Assembly (NCBI GenBank): GCA_900550335.1
Contig: URRU01000097.1
Span: forward strand, 1-6,554
Origin: an uncultured Clostridium sp.
GTDB taxonomy: Bacteria > Bacillota > Clostridia > Peptostreptococcales > Peptostreptococcaceae
Length of the DNA stretch: 6,554 bases
Reading direction: 5' to 3'
Position numbers and translations under genes: made by a program. Below are positions 6,471 to 6,554 of the stretch, piece after piece. The notes beneath the pieces are model-generated. The model saw nothing but the letters and a program-made list of their open reading frames with translations, did no database searches and had not been told where the DNA came from. Numbering within the stretch: the stretch's first letter is position 1; each line of letters starts with the position of its first letter.

Positions 6471-6506
6471 TGCGAGATAGTTTTAATAAACTATCTCGCA
6501 TTTTTT
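6471..6506 (+). terminator. Perfect 13-bp hairpin with T6 inside the IS end
   Basis: TGCGAGATAGTTT (6471-6483) and AAACTATCTCGCA (6488-6500) form a perfect stem with a TAAT loop, followed by six T (6501-6506) on the plus strand. It would stop transcription entering the element from outside and producing antisense RNA to the transposase. On the minus strand it follows the transposase stop directly but lacks a T-tract. Confidence 0.7.
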
Positions 6507-6554
6507 AAGCAGCTGAAAGGCGAAGCCTATACTCAATAGGACTCATCCAACCAA
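6505..6554 (-). CDS. IS3-family transposase, C-terminal end only (partial)
   Basis: The last 15 codons before the TAA at 6507-6505 read GWMSPIEYRLRLSAA. The W/G-MSPxEYR ending is the usual C-terminus of IS3-family OrfB transposases (DDE integrase fold), in line with the IS150-like end just downstream. The catalytic residues lie outside the window. The gene continues past the window edge on the minus strand. Confidence 0.8.
   Translation of the reverse strand, partial: GWMSPIEYRLRLSAA

Larger units (their letters stand above)
6445..6554 (-). mobile_element. End of an IS3-family (IS150-like) insertion sequence, partial
   Basis: The outer end is placed at TG (6445-6446). The following bases, GGGGGTCCCAATTTGTTGAAC (part of 6445-6468), resemble the terminal repeat style of the IS150 group: TG, a CCC about nine bases in, and then TTTGTTGRAC. 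The 3' end of a transposase gene lies inside, pointing outward, as expected for the right end. The other end and any target duplication are outside the window. Confidence 0.65.

Overview
The window is very AT-rich with compact Shine-Dalgarno sites (AAGGAGG, GAGGTG). It carries a lon-engB (ysxC) gene order typical of Firmicutes. Together with the style of the proteins this suggests a low-GC Gram-positive bacterium of the Clostridia, possibly Peptostreptococcaceae; the family level is a guess.

Layout. (1) Positions 13-766, minus strand: an AbiF/Abi_2 abortive-infection locus. It has an extended -10 promoter, a roughly 50-nt structured RNA ending in an intrinsic terminator, and then the abi gene. 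The protein stops at 195 residues. A short piece resembling the family's C-terminus follows in another frame, so the gene looks internally deleted and lacks the HEPN catalytic stretch. (2) 1004-1209: a long imperfect inverted repeat just after engB, whose engB-proximal part is an intrinsic terminator. (3) 1216-4380, minus strand: lon followed by engB, probably one operon read from a near-consensus sigma-A promoter at 4426-4454. (4) 4381-4737: a divergent intergenic region with a degenerate CTATTT-type repeat and an extended -10 promoter for the next operon. (5) 4738-5765, plus strand: two overlapping single-domain CHR (chromate transporter) genes, probably the two halves of one membrane transporter. 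(6) 5784-5980: a second long inverted repeat just after the CHR operon. (7) 5991-6444: AT-rich non-coding DNA with a candidate small terminator. (8) 6445-6554: the end of an IS3-family (IS150-like) insertion sequence with the last codons of its transposase.

The most interesting signal is shared by the two long inverted repeats. Their outer and inner helices differ in sequence, yet both enclose the same asymmetric internal loop. In the direction of the upstream gene it reads CTCTCCAGGYTTCG on one side and CTGCARATTGTCGAG on the other. The one variable position on each side changes in a compensating way (C/G in one copy, T/A in the other). This looks like a conserved structured element at operon 3' ends, which I cannot assign to a known family. 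A third half-copy at about 6425-6444 ends exactly where the IS150-like end begins, so the IS probably split a third copy.

Functionally, Lon (ATP-dependent quality-control protease) and EngB (ribosome-assembly GTPase) are housekeeping genes. The Abi locus, the CHR pair, the IS end and the hairpin elements are the accessory part.
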